Made by a program: the position numbers and the translations under genes. A stretch of 5,708 bases of DNA, from positions 1 through 5,708 of the forward strand of contig CABPXX010000106.1 of the NCBI GenBank assembly GCA_902461475.1. Direction: 5' to 3'. The notes beneath the pieces were generated by a model. The model was given only the letters and a program-made list of their open reading frames with translations. It did no database searches and was not told the origin of the DNA. Origin of the DNA: an uncultured Eubacteriales bacterium (GTDB lineage Bacteria > Bacillota > Clostridia > Oscillospirales > Oscillospiraceae). Positions 1-5,345 of this stretch are shown in pieces (the stretch's first letter is position 1; every line of letters begins with the position of its first letter).

Positions 1-493
1 TATGCCTTTGGCCCCCCACCAGAGTCTCCGCCACGCACAGCAGAGCGTACACACAGCCCAGCCACCGCAATTTCAGTCCCAGTTGGATGTAGGTCATAGG
101 CCCGCCACGCCACTGGCCCTTCTCATCCTTTTCCCGGTATTGAATGGCCAGGATTTTCTCTGCGCATCCGGTCATCATCCCCAGCAGGGCGGACATCCAC
201 ATCCAGAACACCGTCCCCGGACCGCCGAAGAAGATGGCCGCCGCCACCCCCGCCACCGAGCCGGTGCCGATGGTGGCCGCCAAGGCCGTGGACAGAGCTT
301 GCAGCTGAGTGACGCCCCCCTGCTCCGCCTTTTGCCGTTGAAACAGTGCCCCCACCGTGTGCTTCCACCACACTGGCAGACCGAAGATCTGGAAGAATCC
401 TGTGCGCAGGGAGTAGTACAGCCCCACCGCCAGAAAGCCCACCAACAGCGGGCCGCCCCAAAGCACACCGCTGATTTGGGATAAAAAAGCCAT
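1..493 (-). CDS. Sodium:alanine/glycine symporter (AGCS family), N-terminal part, cut by left window edge
   Basis: Membrane carrier that takes up small neutral amino acids (alanine, glycine) with sodium. Only the first 164 residues are present; the family is usually around 450-500. Seen: an N-terminus of family type (LWGGPLLV at 11-18, then a first membrane segment ending in YYSLRTGFFQ), ALSTALAATIGTGSVAGVA at 66-84 matching the family's sodium/substrate motif ALATTIGTGNIAGVA, then GGPGTVFWMWMSALLGM at 90-106, YREKD near 119-123 and GGPMTYI near 130-136. The start at 493 is supported by AGGAGGU at 508-502, eight bases upstream, and by the normal family distance to the LWG motif. Oddities: Ser replaces the usual Asn of GTGNIAG, and the last visible residues (VAETLVGGQRH) do not resemble the usual GxGN helix. 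The start region lies inside a terminator-like hairpin (see 483-532). The substrate is inferred from the family. Confidence 0.9.
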   Translation of the reverse strand, partial: MAFLSQISGVLWGGPLLVGFLAVGLYYSLRTGFFQIFGLPVWWKHTVGALFQRQKAEQGGVTQLQALSTALAATIGTGSVAGVAAAIFFGGPGTVFWMWMSALLGMMTGCAEKILAIQYREKDEKGQWRGGPMTYIQLGLKLRWLGCVYALLCVAETLVGGQRH

Positions 494-532
494 GTCCACA
501 CACCTCCTATCCAAGAAGGTATGCGGACATGG
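483..532 (-). terminator. Terminator-like hairpin holding the SD and start codon of the symporter gene
   Basis: Read as minus-strand RNA, bases 532-514 pair with 490-508 in one uninterrupted 19-bp stem (16 Watson-Crick, 3 G-U) closed by a 5-base loop (513-509). Base 489 (C) and six U (488-483) follow at once, the classical form of a Rho-independent terminator, 21 bases after the stop codon of the folate S component. The 3' arm contains the symporter SD (508-502) and its AUG (493-491), and the U-tract is codons 2-4 of that gene. It can therefore end folC-folT transcripts and, in any read-through message, also block ribosome entry at the symporter. No competing structure or aptamer was found in the 21 bases between the folT stop codon and the hairpin. 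Confidence 0.85.
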
Positions 533-553
533 TATCCATTATGAAATTAGTGA

Positions 554-1078
554 TTACGCCACGCCACGTCTGTGGGACAGGTCGGCGTACCGCTCCACCG
601 GGCGCTGCATGAGCCGGATGATGATAAACTGTACCGGAGCCATCACCGCAGCCTGCACCACACGGGCGCCCACCACGGCCCAGTAGGGATTGTCCGTGAG
701 CATGTGTCCCCACAAAGCCGCCAGGAAGATTCCAATGACCACGTGGTTGAACACCAAGGCTAGGGCCAGCTGCCACCACTTTCTCCGCCCCTCTTTCAGG
801 GCCATGCCCAGAGCCACACCGCGGAGGGCATTATTTAAGGTGTAGCCGGGAAAATAGGGCCCGATGGGAAAGAGGATGGCGCCCAGCAGGTCCGCTAAGG
901 CTCCCATGACGCCGCCCCAGACCGGGCCAAACAGGGCGCCGCAAACCGCCAGAGGCACAAAGGCAAAGCTAAACTTGGTGATAGGGGTGGCGATGGAGAA
1001 GAAGCGGGACAGCACCACCTCCATGGCCAGCAAAACGGCCACTTGGGCCAAGATCAGAACCGAAAACTTTTTATTCAT
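554..1078 (-). CDS. folT: ECF transporter S component, FolT-like (folate uptake)
   Basis: Substrate-binding membrane subunit of an energy-coupling-factor importer. It would dock on a shared EcfA/EcfA'/EcfT module encoded elsewhere. The protein has 174 residues, the usual size for S components, and is strongly hydrophobic with about five to six membrane segments. Typical FolT-family stretches are seen: VVLSRFFSI at 21-29, FAFVPLAVCGALFGPVWGG at 38-56, ALADLLGAILFPIGPYFPGY at 60-79, and NNALRGVALGMAL at 82-94. The ATG at 1078 overlaps the folC stop codon (ATGA, bases 1078-1075), with GGGAG at 1090-1086 as SD, so translation is probably coupled to folC. Starting further upstream, inside folC, would add 24 residues unlike the family. 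Folate as ligand is inferred from the family resemblance, the folC partnership and the THF riboswitch in front of the operon. The gene has no promoter of its own that I can see. Confidence 0.88.
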   Translation of the reverse strand: MNKKFSVLILAQVAVLLAMEVVLSRFFSIATPITKFSFAFVPLAVCGALFGPVWGGVMGALADLLGAILFPIGPYFPGYTLNNALRGVALGMALKEGRRKWWQLALALVFNHVVIGIFLAALWGHMLTDNPYWAVVGARVVQAAVMAPVQFIIIRLMQRPVERYADLSHRRGVA

Positions 1079-2373
1079 GACAAATCTCCCTTTTTCGACA
1101 ATACACAGGTGCGAATCTCTCCCACAGAGTACAGAGAGCCCAGGGCGCACACCAGCCCGTCCTCTCCGGCTAGCTCTATGGCTCGCTCCACCCCCTGGGA
1201 AATGGAGGCAGCGGCATAGGCGGGGGCTCCATAGGCAGACAGCTCTCGGGCCAACGTCTCCGCGTCCAGAGCCCGGGGGCTGGGGGGCGTGATGGTAACA
1301 AAGGCCTGGGCCAGCGGGGCCACCAGCTCACACAGCCCCGCCCGGTCCTTATCCTCCAGCACTCCCATGAGGAGCACCGGGGTTTTTCCCGGGAAATAGC
1401 GTTTCAGGTTGTCCGCCACCGTGGCAGCGCACTGGGGGTTGTGTCCCCCGTCCACCACAAACCAGGGGTTACGGGACAGGACTTCAAATCGGCCGGGCCA
1501 GCGCACCCGCTCCAGCCCCTGGGCCAGAGCCTGGGGCGAGACGGGATACTTGGCGAAAATGGCCTCCAGGGTGGAGAGCACCACAGCGCCGTTGTGGTGC
1601 TGGTTGTCCCCCAGCAGAGGGACAAAGAGGGACTGCCCCTTCCAGCTCCACCACTGCCCCTCCGGGCTCTCCCGGTCCAGGACCACGTCCTGGGCACGGG
1701 CAATGGTGAGGGAAGCCCCATGGGCCTGACAGACCTCACGCACCACCTGAGTGACGCTCTCCTTTTGCTCATAGAGGACGACGGGACAGCGGTCCTTAAT
1801 GACCGCCGCCTTCTCGGCGGCAATGGCCTCCACGGTATTGCCCAGCTGGGCGGTGTGGTCCAGGCCGATGTTGGTAATGACCACCGCCTGGGGGGCGGGG
1901 ATGGCGTTGGTGGAGTCCAGGCGGCCACCCATTCCGGCCTCCAGCACCACGATGTCACAGCCCCGACGGAGGAAGAACTCCAGGGCCACACAGGTCACCA
2001 GCTCAAACTCAGTGGGATGCTCCTCCATCTGGTCGGCCAGCCCTCCCACCCAGGACGTGATGGCTGCCAGTTCATCTCCCGTAATCTCCTCCCCGTTCAC
2101 CGTCATCCGATCTTCAAAGTGGTGGATGTAGGGAGAGGTGTACAAGCCCGTGGTATAGCCAGCAGCGGTGAGCACCGAGGCCAGCATAGCCGCCGTGGAG
2201 CCCTTACCGTTGGTGCCCACAATGTGAATAAACTGGAGCTTCTGCTCCGGGTTGCCCATGGCTGCCAGCAGCTGCCGGGTACGAGAAAGGCCGGGGCGGC
2301 TGCCCAGCCAGGAAAAGGAGTGGATATACTCCACTGCCTGTGCCCCTGTGGTCAGGGGCGGGTGTTTGTCCAT
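1075..2373 (-). CDS. folC: Bifunctional folylpolyglutamate synthase / dihydrofolate synthase
   Basis: Cytosolic ATP-dependent ligase that adds glutamate to dihydropteroate and/or to reduced folates; polyglutamate tails keep folates in the cell. The 432-residue length is normal for the Mur-ligase-related FolC family. Seen in order: P-loop GTNGKGS at 53-59, TSPYIHHFEDRM at 79-90, EAGMGGRLDSTN at 145-156, TNIGLDH at 167-173 followed by EKAAVIK at 187-193 (region of the modified lysine), GDNQHHNGA at 255-263, WPGRFE at 292-297, and VDGGHNP at 307-313 in the C-terminal domain. The start at 2373 is chosen because AAAGGAGG lies seven bases upstream and the N-terminus fits the family. An extension to 2469 would run into the riboswitch. 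First gene of a two-gene unit with folT. Whether it has the synthase, the polyglutamylase or both activities cannot be read from the sequence. Confidence 0.96.
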   Translation of the reverse strand: MDKHPPLTTGAQAVEYIHSFSWLGSRPGLSRTRQLLAAMGNPEQKLQFIHIVGTNGKGSTAAMLASVLTAAGYTTGLYTSPYIHHFEDRMTVNGEEITGDELAAITSWVGGLADQMEEHPTEFELVTCVALEFFLRRGCDIVVLEAGMGGRLDSTNAIPAPQAVVITNIGLDHTAQLGNTVEAIAAEKAAVIKDRCPVVLYEQKESVTQVVREVCQAHGASLTIARAQDVVLDRESPEGQWWSWKGQSLFVPLLGDNQHHNGAVVLSTLEAIFAKYPVSPQALAQGLERVRWPGRFEVLSRNPWFVVDGGHNPQCAATVADNLKRYFPGKTPVLLMGVLEDKDRAGLCELVAPLAQAFVTITPPSPRALDAETLARELSAYGAPAYAAASISQGVERAIELAGEDGLVCALGSLYSVGEIRTCVLSKKGDLS

Positions 2374-2430
2374 AAAAATACCTCCTTTGCACGGGCAGCC
2401 CGGAAACGGGGACGCCGCACAAAGGAGGGA
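2374..2430 (-). promoter_or_regulatory. SD-sequestering hairpin of the folC leader (riboswitch expression platform)
   Basis: In the minus-strand RNA, 2428-2415 (CCUCCUUUGUGCGG) pairs with 2394-2381 (CCGUGCAAAGGAGG). This gives 14 bp with two central G-U pairs and covers the whole folC SD. The apical part contains a second small hairpin, CCCG-UUUC-CGGG (2410-2399). The long stem is followed by UAUUUUU (2380-2374) and then the AUG, so the element could act both as a translational mask and as a terminator. It starts about 20 bases after the 3' side of the THF aptamer's P1 stem, the position expected for its expression platform. Which of the two states THF favours cannot be decided by eye; for this class repression by THF is the expected outcome. 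Confidence 0.8.
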
Positions 2431-2447
2431 CAATGGCTCCGCTATGC

Positions 2448-2584
2448 GGCAGCGGGATGCGGTGGGCACACTGCAAGCCTGGGGGGATCTCCCCTCGTGC
2501 TATTCGTCCGGCGGACAACTCCCCGTCCCGCCGGCACTGTCTCCCCCATCAAGGGAAGCACAACACGTGCGCACCTACTCTGCC
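2448..2584 (-). promoter_or_regulatory. Tetrahydrofolate (THF-I class) riboswitch aptamer
   Basis: Read on the minus strand. P1 is GGCAG (2584-2580) with CUGCC (2452-2448). The conserved AGAGUAG segment overlaps and follows the 5' side of P1 (2581-2575). P2 pairs 2575-2567 with 2469-2461 (eight pairs, one C-C mismatch). P3 pairs CCGGCGG (2534-2528) with CCGCCGG (2514-2508). Its loop holds GGGGAGUUG (2524-2516), and GGACGAA follows at 2509-2503. GCAUCCCGCU lies at 2460-2451; its UCCC can pair with GGGA of the P3 loop, the pseudoknot expected in this class. These landmarks match my memory of the class (AGAGUAG, GGGAxGUxG, GACGAA, GCAUCCGCU). At about 137 nt it is longer than the usual 85-110, through an extra hairpin (2558-2541) and an enlarged peripheral stem (2501-2476). 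The downstream genes folC and folT are standard targets. Confidence 0.87.
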
Positions 2585-2589
2585 TGTTT

Positions 2590-2625
2590 GACTGTCAGTA
2601 TACTCCTATCCTGACGAAATTGCAA
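2590..2625 (-). promoter_or_regulatory. Sigma-A type promoter of the folC-folT operon
   Basis: Minus strand: -35 TTGCAA at 2625-2620, a spacer of exactly 17 bases, and -10 TATACT at 2602-2597. The predicted transcription start, about seven bases on, is near 2590, so the RNA begins about six bases before the P1 stem of the THF aptamer. This spacing supports both calls. The promoter lies just after the T-tract of the hprK terminator. Confidence 0.85.
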
Positions 2626-2628
2626 GAG

Positions 2629-2664
2629 AAAAAACCGACCCCCGCCCTGGGGGCGGGAGTCGGT
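2629..2664 (-). terminator. Rho-independent terminator of hprK
   Basis: Minus strand: a 14-bp stem pairing 2664-2651 with 2647-2634 (thirteen Watson-Crick pairs and one U-G), a three-base loop (CCA), and six T (2634-2629; the first is also the last base of the stem). It begins eight bases after the hprK stop codon and insulates the folate promoter directly downstream. Confidence 0.95.
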
Positions 2665-2672
2665 GAAATGGC

Positions 2673-3617
2673 TCAGCGGTCGGAGACTTGGCTGTCAATG
2701 TGGGCGTCAATCTGGCGGGTGAACTCCAGCGCCGCATTGTGGCCCATCTTCTTGTTACGGTTGTTCATGGCCGCCACCTCCAGGATGACCGCCAGATTCC
2801 GTCCCGGCTTGACGGGGATGGTGAGGGTGGGCAGCTGCACGCCCATCAGCTCGGTAAAGAACTCGTCGGCACCCAGGCGGTCATACATGGCCCCGTCCTG
2901 CCAGTTCTCCAGCTTCACCAGCATGTCGATGTTGGTCTCGAATTTGACGGCGGACATACCGAACAGGCGGCGGACATCCACCACGCCAATGCCTCGCAGC
3001 TCCATATAGTGGCGGATGAGCTCGGGGGCGGTGCCCACCAGGCGGTTGTTGAAGCCCCGGCGAATCTCCACCGCATCGTCGGCAATGAGGCGGTGGCCAC
3101 GCTTGATGAGCTCAATGGCGGTCTCGCTCTTGCCCACGCCGGACTCGCCCATGAGCAGCACGCCCTCGCCGTACACCTCCACCAGCACGCCGTGGCGGGT
3201 GATGGTGGGAGACAGGGCCACCCGCAGGTAGGCGATGAGGGTGCTCATGAAATCCGCCGTATTCTCCTTGGTACGCAGCAGAACCTGGTCGTACTTCTTG
3301 GCCGACTCCATGCACTCCGGGTACGGCTCCAGGCCCCGGGCGATGATCACCGCCGGGGTGTGATAGGAAAACAGCTGGTCAAAGCGCTCCATGCGCTCCT
3401 CTGCCGTGCGCTCCTGCAAGTAAGACCACTCCACCAGGCCCAGCAGCTGCATACGCTCCCGGTCAAAGTAGTCGAAATAACCCGTCATCTGGAGGCCGGG
3501 ACGGTTCACGTCCTGGATGGAGATTTGGCGGTCCCGGTAGCCCTCCGGGCCGTACAGCACCTCAAGATGAAACTGGTCAATGATGGTGCCCAAACGAATG
3601 GTAGGCCCTTTTCCCAT
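2673..3617 (-). CDS. hprK: HPr kinase/phosphorylase
   Basis: Cytosolic sensor enzyme that phosphorylates HPr on its regulatory serine, or removes that phosphate, in response to metabolite levels, and so drives CcpA-type carbon catabolite control. The 314 residues are normal for the family. Seen: N-terminal domain with TPAVIIARGLEP at 87-98; HGVLVEVYG at 142-150 with the conserved histidine 142; Walker A GESGVGKS at 157-164; RGHRLIADDAVEI at 173-185 with the paired aspartates 180-181; the family signature LRGIGVVDVRRLFGMSAV at 207-224; YDRLG at 245-249; and the PVKPGRN loop at 268-274. The start at 3617 has an AGGAAAGGG ribosome site and gives the usual N-terminus. An upstream in-frame extension of 70 codons would cross the divergent rpmB promoter and start region. 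It appears monocistronic, and no HPr gene is adjacent. Confidence 0.97.
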   Translation of the reverse strand: MGKGPTIRLGTIIDQFHLEVLYGPEGYRDRQISIQDVNRPGLQMTGYFDYFDRERMQLLGLVEWSYLQERTAEERMERFDQLFSYHTPAVIIARGLEPYPECMESAKKYDQVLLRTKENTADFMSTLIAYLRVALSPTITRHGVLVEVYGEGVLLMGESGVGKSETAIELIKRGHRLIADDAVEIRRGFNNRLVGTAPELIRHYMELRGIGVVDVRRLFGMSAVKFETNIDMLVKLENWQDGAMYDRLGADEFFTELMGVQLPTLTIPVKPGRNLAVILEVAAMNNRNKKMGHNAALEFTRQIDAHIDSQVSDR

Positions 3618-3651
3618 GATTTCACGCCCTTTCCTCGCGTTTTGTTCCTTT

Positions 3652-3660
3652 ATTTTACCA
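3652..3660 (-). promoter_or_regulatory. Probable extended -10 promoter of hprK
   Basis: Minus strand TGGTAAAAT: a -10 hexamer TAAAAT (3657-3652) preceded by the TGn extension. Only a T-rich stretch is found at the -35 position. The start would be near 3645, leaving a leader of about 28 bases before the hprK ATG at 3617. The A/T-rich stretch at 3673-3698 could act as an upstream element. Confidence 0.6.
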
Positions 3661-3703
3661 CAAAGCCCCAACGAAAAAAATACTTCTTTTTGAAAAATGC
3701 CCC

Positions 3704-3732
3704 TTGATTTTCTCTTAAGTTTCTGGTAAGAT
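3704..3732 (+). promoter_or_regulatory. Sigma-A type promoter of rpmB
   Basis: TTGATT (3704-3709), a 17-base spacer, and TAAGAT (3727-3732). The expected start is near 3739, about 45 bases before the rpmB ATG. A 7-base direct repeat TATCGTA (3732-3738 and 3741-3747) spans the start site; its meaning is unknown and it may be chance. Confidence 0.8.
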
Positions 3733-3783
3733 ATCGTAGTTATCGTATGAATGTAATTCCAACCAGCGAGGAGGTTTGTAGAT

Positions 3784-3972
3784 ATGGCCAAATGTGAGTT
3801 TTGTGGTAAGGGCGTGAACTTCGGCATCCAGGTTTCTCACTCCCACCGCCGCTCCAACCGTCCCTGGAAGCCCAACGTCAAGCGCGTTAAGGCTGTGGTG
3901 GACGGCACCCCCAAGCACGTCTATGTGTGCACCCGCTGCCTCCGTTCCGGCAAGGTCACCCGTGCTGTGTAA
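3784..3972 (+). CDS. rpmB: 50S ribosomal protein bL28, zinc-ribbon (four-cysteine) form
   Basis: Small basic protein of the large ribosomal subunit, near the exit-site region. Its 62 residues match the Gram-positive bL28 length. The start MAKCEFCGKG, the segment SHSHRRSNRPWKPNVK (18-33) and the C-terminal VYVCTRCLRSGKV (46-58) are typical. Cysteines 4, 7, 49 and 52 form the two CxxC pairs of the zinc-binding version. The start codon is preceded by AGGAGG (3769-3774) with nine bases of spacing. It has its own promoter and a hairpin terminator, so it is a single-gene unit, divergent from hprK. Confidence 0.97.
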   Translation: MAKCEFCGKGVNFGIQVSHSHRRSNRPWKPNVKRVKAVVDGTPKHVYVCTRCLRSGKVTRAV

Positions 3973-3991
3973 TTCCATACACTCATGACTC

Positions 3992-4021
3992 AAAGCCCTG
4001 TACCGCATGGTACAGGGCTTT
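3992..4021 (+). terminator. Hairpin terminator of rpmB, possibly shared with the convergent small gene
   Basis: Perfect 13-bp inverted repeat AAAGCCCTGTACC (3992-4004) / GGTACAGGGCTTT (4009-4021) with loop GCAT, 19 bases after the rpmB stop. The T-tract is short: three T end the stem and then come CGTCGTTGT. In the minus direction it also follows the small gene at 4043-4231 but has only TTTGAGT after the stem, so any action there would be weaker. Confidence 0.75.
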
Positions 4022-4042
4022 CGTCGTTGTATGGGCAATGTG

Positions 4043-4231
4043 TCAGCGGGGATACATCTGGAGAAATTCCTTTTTCATCTGTTCCCAGGCCTCAATGAGC
4101 TTGTCGGTGGCTCCAAAGAACTCGTTGTCCCGGCCCTGGGTGTAGGTCACGCCAGACTCCCAGTCTCCCGTGTATACCACCGGGACATTCTCGATATGGT
4201 CATAGCAAAACACCGGGGACATAAAGTCCAC
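4043..4231 (-). CDS. Small acidic hypothetical protein (62 aa)
   Basis: I do not recognise this family. The proposed start is GTG at 4231, with AGGAGG (4252-4247 region) upstream at a somewhat long spacing of about ten bases. An in-frame ATG at 4222 would give 59 residues. The protein begins MDFMSPVFCYDH, has a compact polar and aromatic middle (VVYTGDWE, VTYTQGRDNEFFGATD) and ends in an amphipathic helix-like LIEAWEQMKKEFLQ. There is no signal peptide or membrane segment. The aromatic/acidic composition and the neighbour-like GC-rich third codon positions suggest genuine coding. It lies after the gpsA terminator and runs head-on towards rpmB. No promoter is obvious, so read-through from gpsA may supply its transcript. 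It might also be a remnant of a longer gene. Confidence 0.55.
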   Translation of the reverse strand: MDFMSPVFCYDHIENVPVVYTGDWESGVTYTQGRDNEFFGATDKLIEAWEQMKKEFLQMYPR

Positions 4232-4271
4232 CCATCTGCCCCCTCCTGCACATCCAAGAAGTTTTGAGGAT

Positions 4272-4315
4272 AAAAAGCATAGCCCGGAGAGATGGTTCCA
4301 TCTCTCCGGGCTATG
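4272..4315 (-). terminator. Rho-independent terminator of plsY-gpsA
   Basis: Perfect 18-bp inverted repeat (4278-4295 with 4298-4315) separated by only two bases, so the top pair or pairs must open to form the loop. On the minus strand it is followed by C and five T (4276-4272). It starts 22 bases after the gpsA stop codon. Confidence 0.93.
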
Positions 4316-4337
4316 TTTCATTCTGATATCAAAAGCT

Positions 4338-5345
4338 TTACAGCCAGATCTCTTCCAGTTCCAGCTCCGAGCGGCGCTCCCGCACCATGAGCTGGCCCAG
4401 AATTACATGGGGGTCCTTGCCCTCATAGAGCACCTGATAGGCGCCCTCAGCGATGGGCATTTCCACCCCCATCTTGTGGGCCAGCTGGCGGGCGGAGGCG
4501 GCGGCATAATAGCCCTCCACCACCGTGCCGTCCTTGCCACCCACGGCCTCGGCCACAGGAGTCCCCTTACCGATGGCGATGCCCGCCCGGCAGTTACGGG
4601 AGTGCATGGAGGTACAGGTTACAATGAGGTCGCCCAGGCCGGACAGCCCGGCGAAGGTCTCCTTGTTGGCCCCCATGGCCACACCCAGGCGGGCCATCTC
4701 GGTGAGGGCCCGGGTCATGATGAGGGCCTTAGTGTTGTCTCCGTAGCCCATTCCCACACAGCAACCGGTGCACAGGGCCACCACGTTTTTCAGGGCCGCC
4801 CCGATCTCCACCCCCAGAATGTCCGGGGAGGTGTACAGGCGCATGTTGCGGTTCATGAAGATGTCCTGAGCCAGCAGCGCTGCCTCCTTGTTCTCCGAGG
4901 CCACCACCACACCCGTGGGCAGCCCACGGGCCACCTCTTCGGCGTGAGATGGGCCGGAGAGCACCACCACAGGGCAGTTGGGAATCTCCTCCTCAATGAC
5001 CTGGTGGAGCAGCAGACAGCTGTCTTTTTCAATGCCCTTGGCCACGCTCACCAGCACGGTGCCCGCCTTCAGATAGGGGGCAATGCGCCGGGCGGTGGAG
5101 CGCACGGCGAAGGAGGGGGTGGCCAGCACCACCACCTGGCTCTGGGTCAGCACGTTGAGATCACAGGTCAGCTCCAGGGCCTGGGGCAGCTCCACCCCAC
5201 GCAGCACCGGGTTCTCCCGGCTCTCCTGCATCTGGCGGCGCTTGTCCTCCCGGCGGCACCACAGGGAGACGTGGTGCCCGTTTTCCAGCAGTACCAGGGC
5301 CAGGGCGGTGCCCCAGCCGCCGCTGCCTACCACGGTGATGTTCAT
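4338..5345 (-). CDS. gpsA: Glycerol-3-phosphate dehydrogenase [NAD(P)+]
   Basis: Cytosolic enzyme reducing dihydroxyacetone phosphate to sn-glycerol 3-phosphate, the backbone for phospholipids and the substrate of the PlsY acyltransferase encoded just upstream. The 335 residues are the family norm. Seen: Rossmann motif GSGGWGTALA at 7-16, VVLATPSFAV near 72-81, VAKGIE at 101-106, LSGPSHAEEVARG at 129-141, GAALKNVVA at 182-190 with the catalytic lysine 186, GYGDNTKALI at 200-209, and GLSGLGDLIVTC at 233-244 followed by SRNCRAG. The ATG at 5345 overlaps the plsY stop (ATGA, 5345-5342), with AGGAGGG at 5358-5352 as SD inside the plsY reading frame. The overlap points to coupled translation, matching consecutive metabolic steps. 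Confidence 0.97.
   Translation of the reverse strand: MNITVVGSGGWGTALALVLLENGHHVSLWCRREDKRRQMQESRENPVLRGVELPQALELTCDLNVLTQSQVVVLATPSFAVRSTARRIAPYLKAGTVLVSVAKGIEKDSCLLLHQVIEEEIPNCPVVVLSGPSHAEEVARGLPTGVVVASENKEAALLAQDIFMNRNMRLYTSPDILGVEIGAALKNVVALCTGCCVGMGYGDNTKALIMTRALTEMARLGVAMGANKETFAGLSGLGDLIVTCTSMHSRNCRAGIAIGKGTPVAEAVGGKDGTVVEGYYAAASARQLAHKMGVEMPIAEGAYQVLYEGKDPHVILGQLMVRERRSELELEEIWL

Noticed and set aside
538..566. Separate promoter for the symporter with -10 CATAAT (543-538)
   Set aside because: The -35 position reads TGGCGT, a poor match, and a start near 531 would still include almost all of the hairpin's 5' arm. Too weak to list as a feature.
494..600. Glycine riboswitch in front of the symporter, as often found for AGCS genes
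   Set aside because: Only 60 bases separate folT from the symporter, mostly occupied by the hairpin. No glycine-aptamer core motifs are present there or in the end of folT.
1079..1150. N-terminal extension of the folate S component by 24 codons
   Set aside because: It overlaps folC coding sequence and has no family similarity. The ATG at 1078 has an SD and the coupling overlap.
2421..2591. Plus-strand AGGAGG followed by ATG at 2433 and a 52-codon frame
   Set aside because: The AGGAGG is just the complement of the anti-SD arm of the folC leader, and the frame is antisense to the riboswitch. The peptide has no protein-like pattern.
1441..3009. Long open frame on the plus strand (522 codons) and similar ones at 2688-3707 and 4407-5360
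   Set aside because: They lie antisense to folC, hprK and gpsA, cross terminators and promoters, and have composition typical of mirror frames caused by high-GC third codon positions. No family features are visible.
3618..3827. N-terminal extension of hprK by 70 codons
   Set aside because: It would cross both divergent promoters and the rpmB start. The HPr kinase family N-terminus begins at 3617.
4232..4321. Longer version of the small protein starting at ATG 4321
   Set aside because: Its first residues would be encoded by the gpsA terminator hairpin. The AGGAGG lies further in, before the GTG at 4231.
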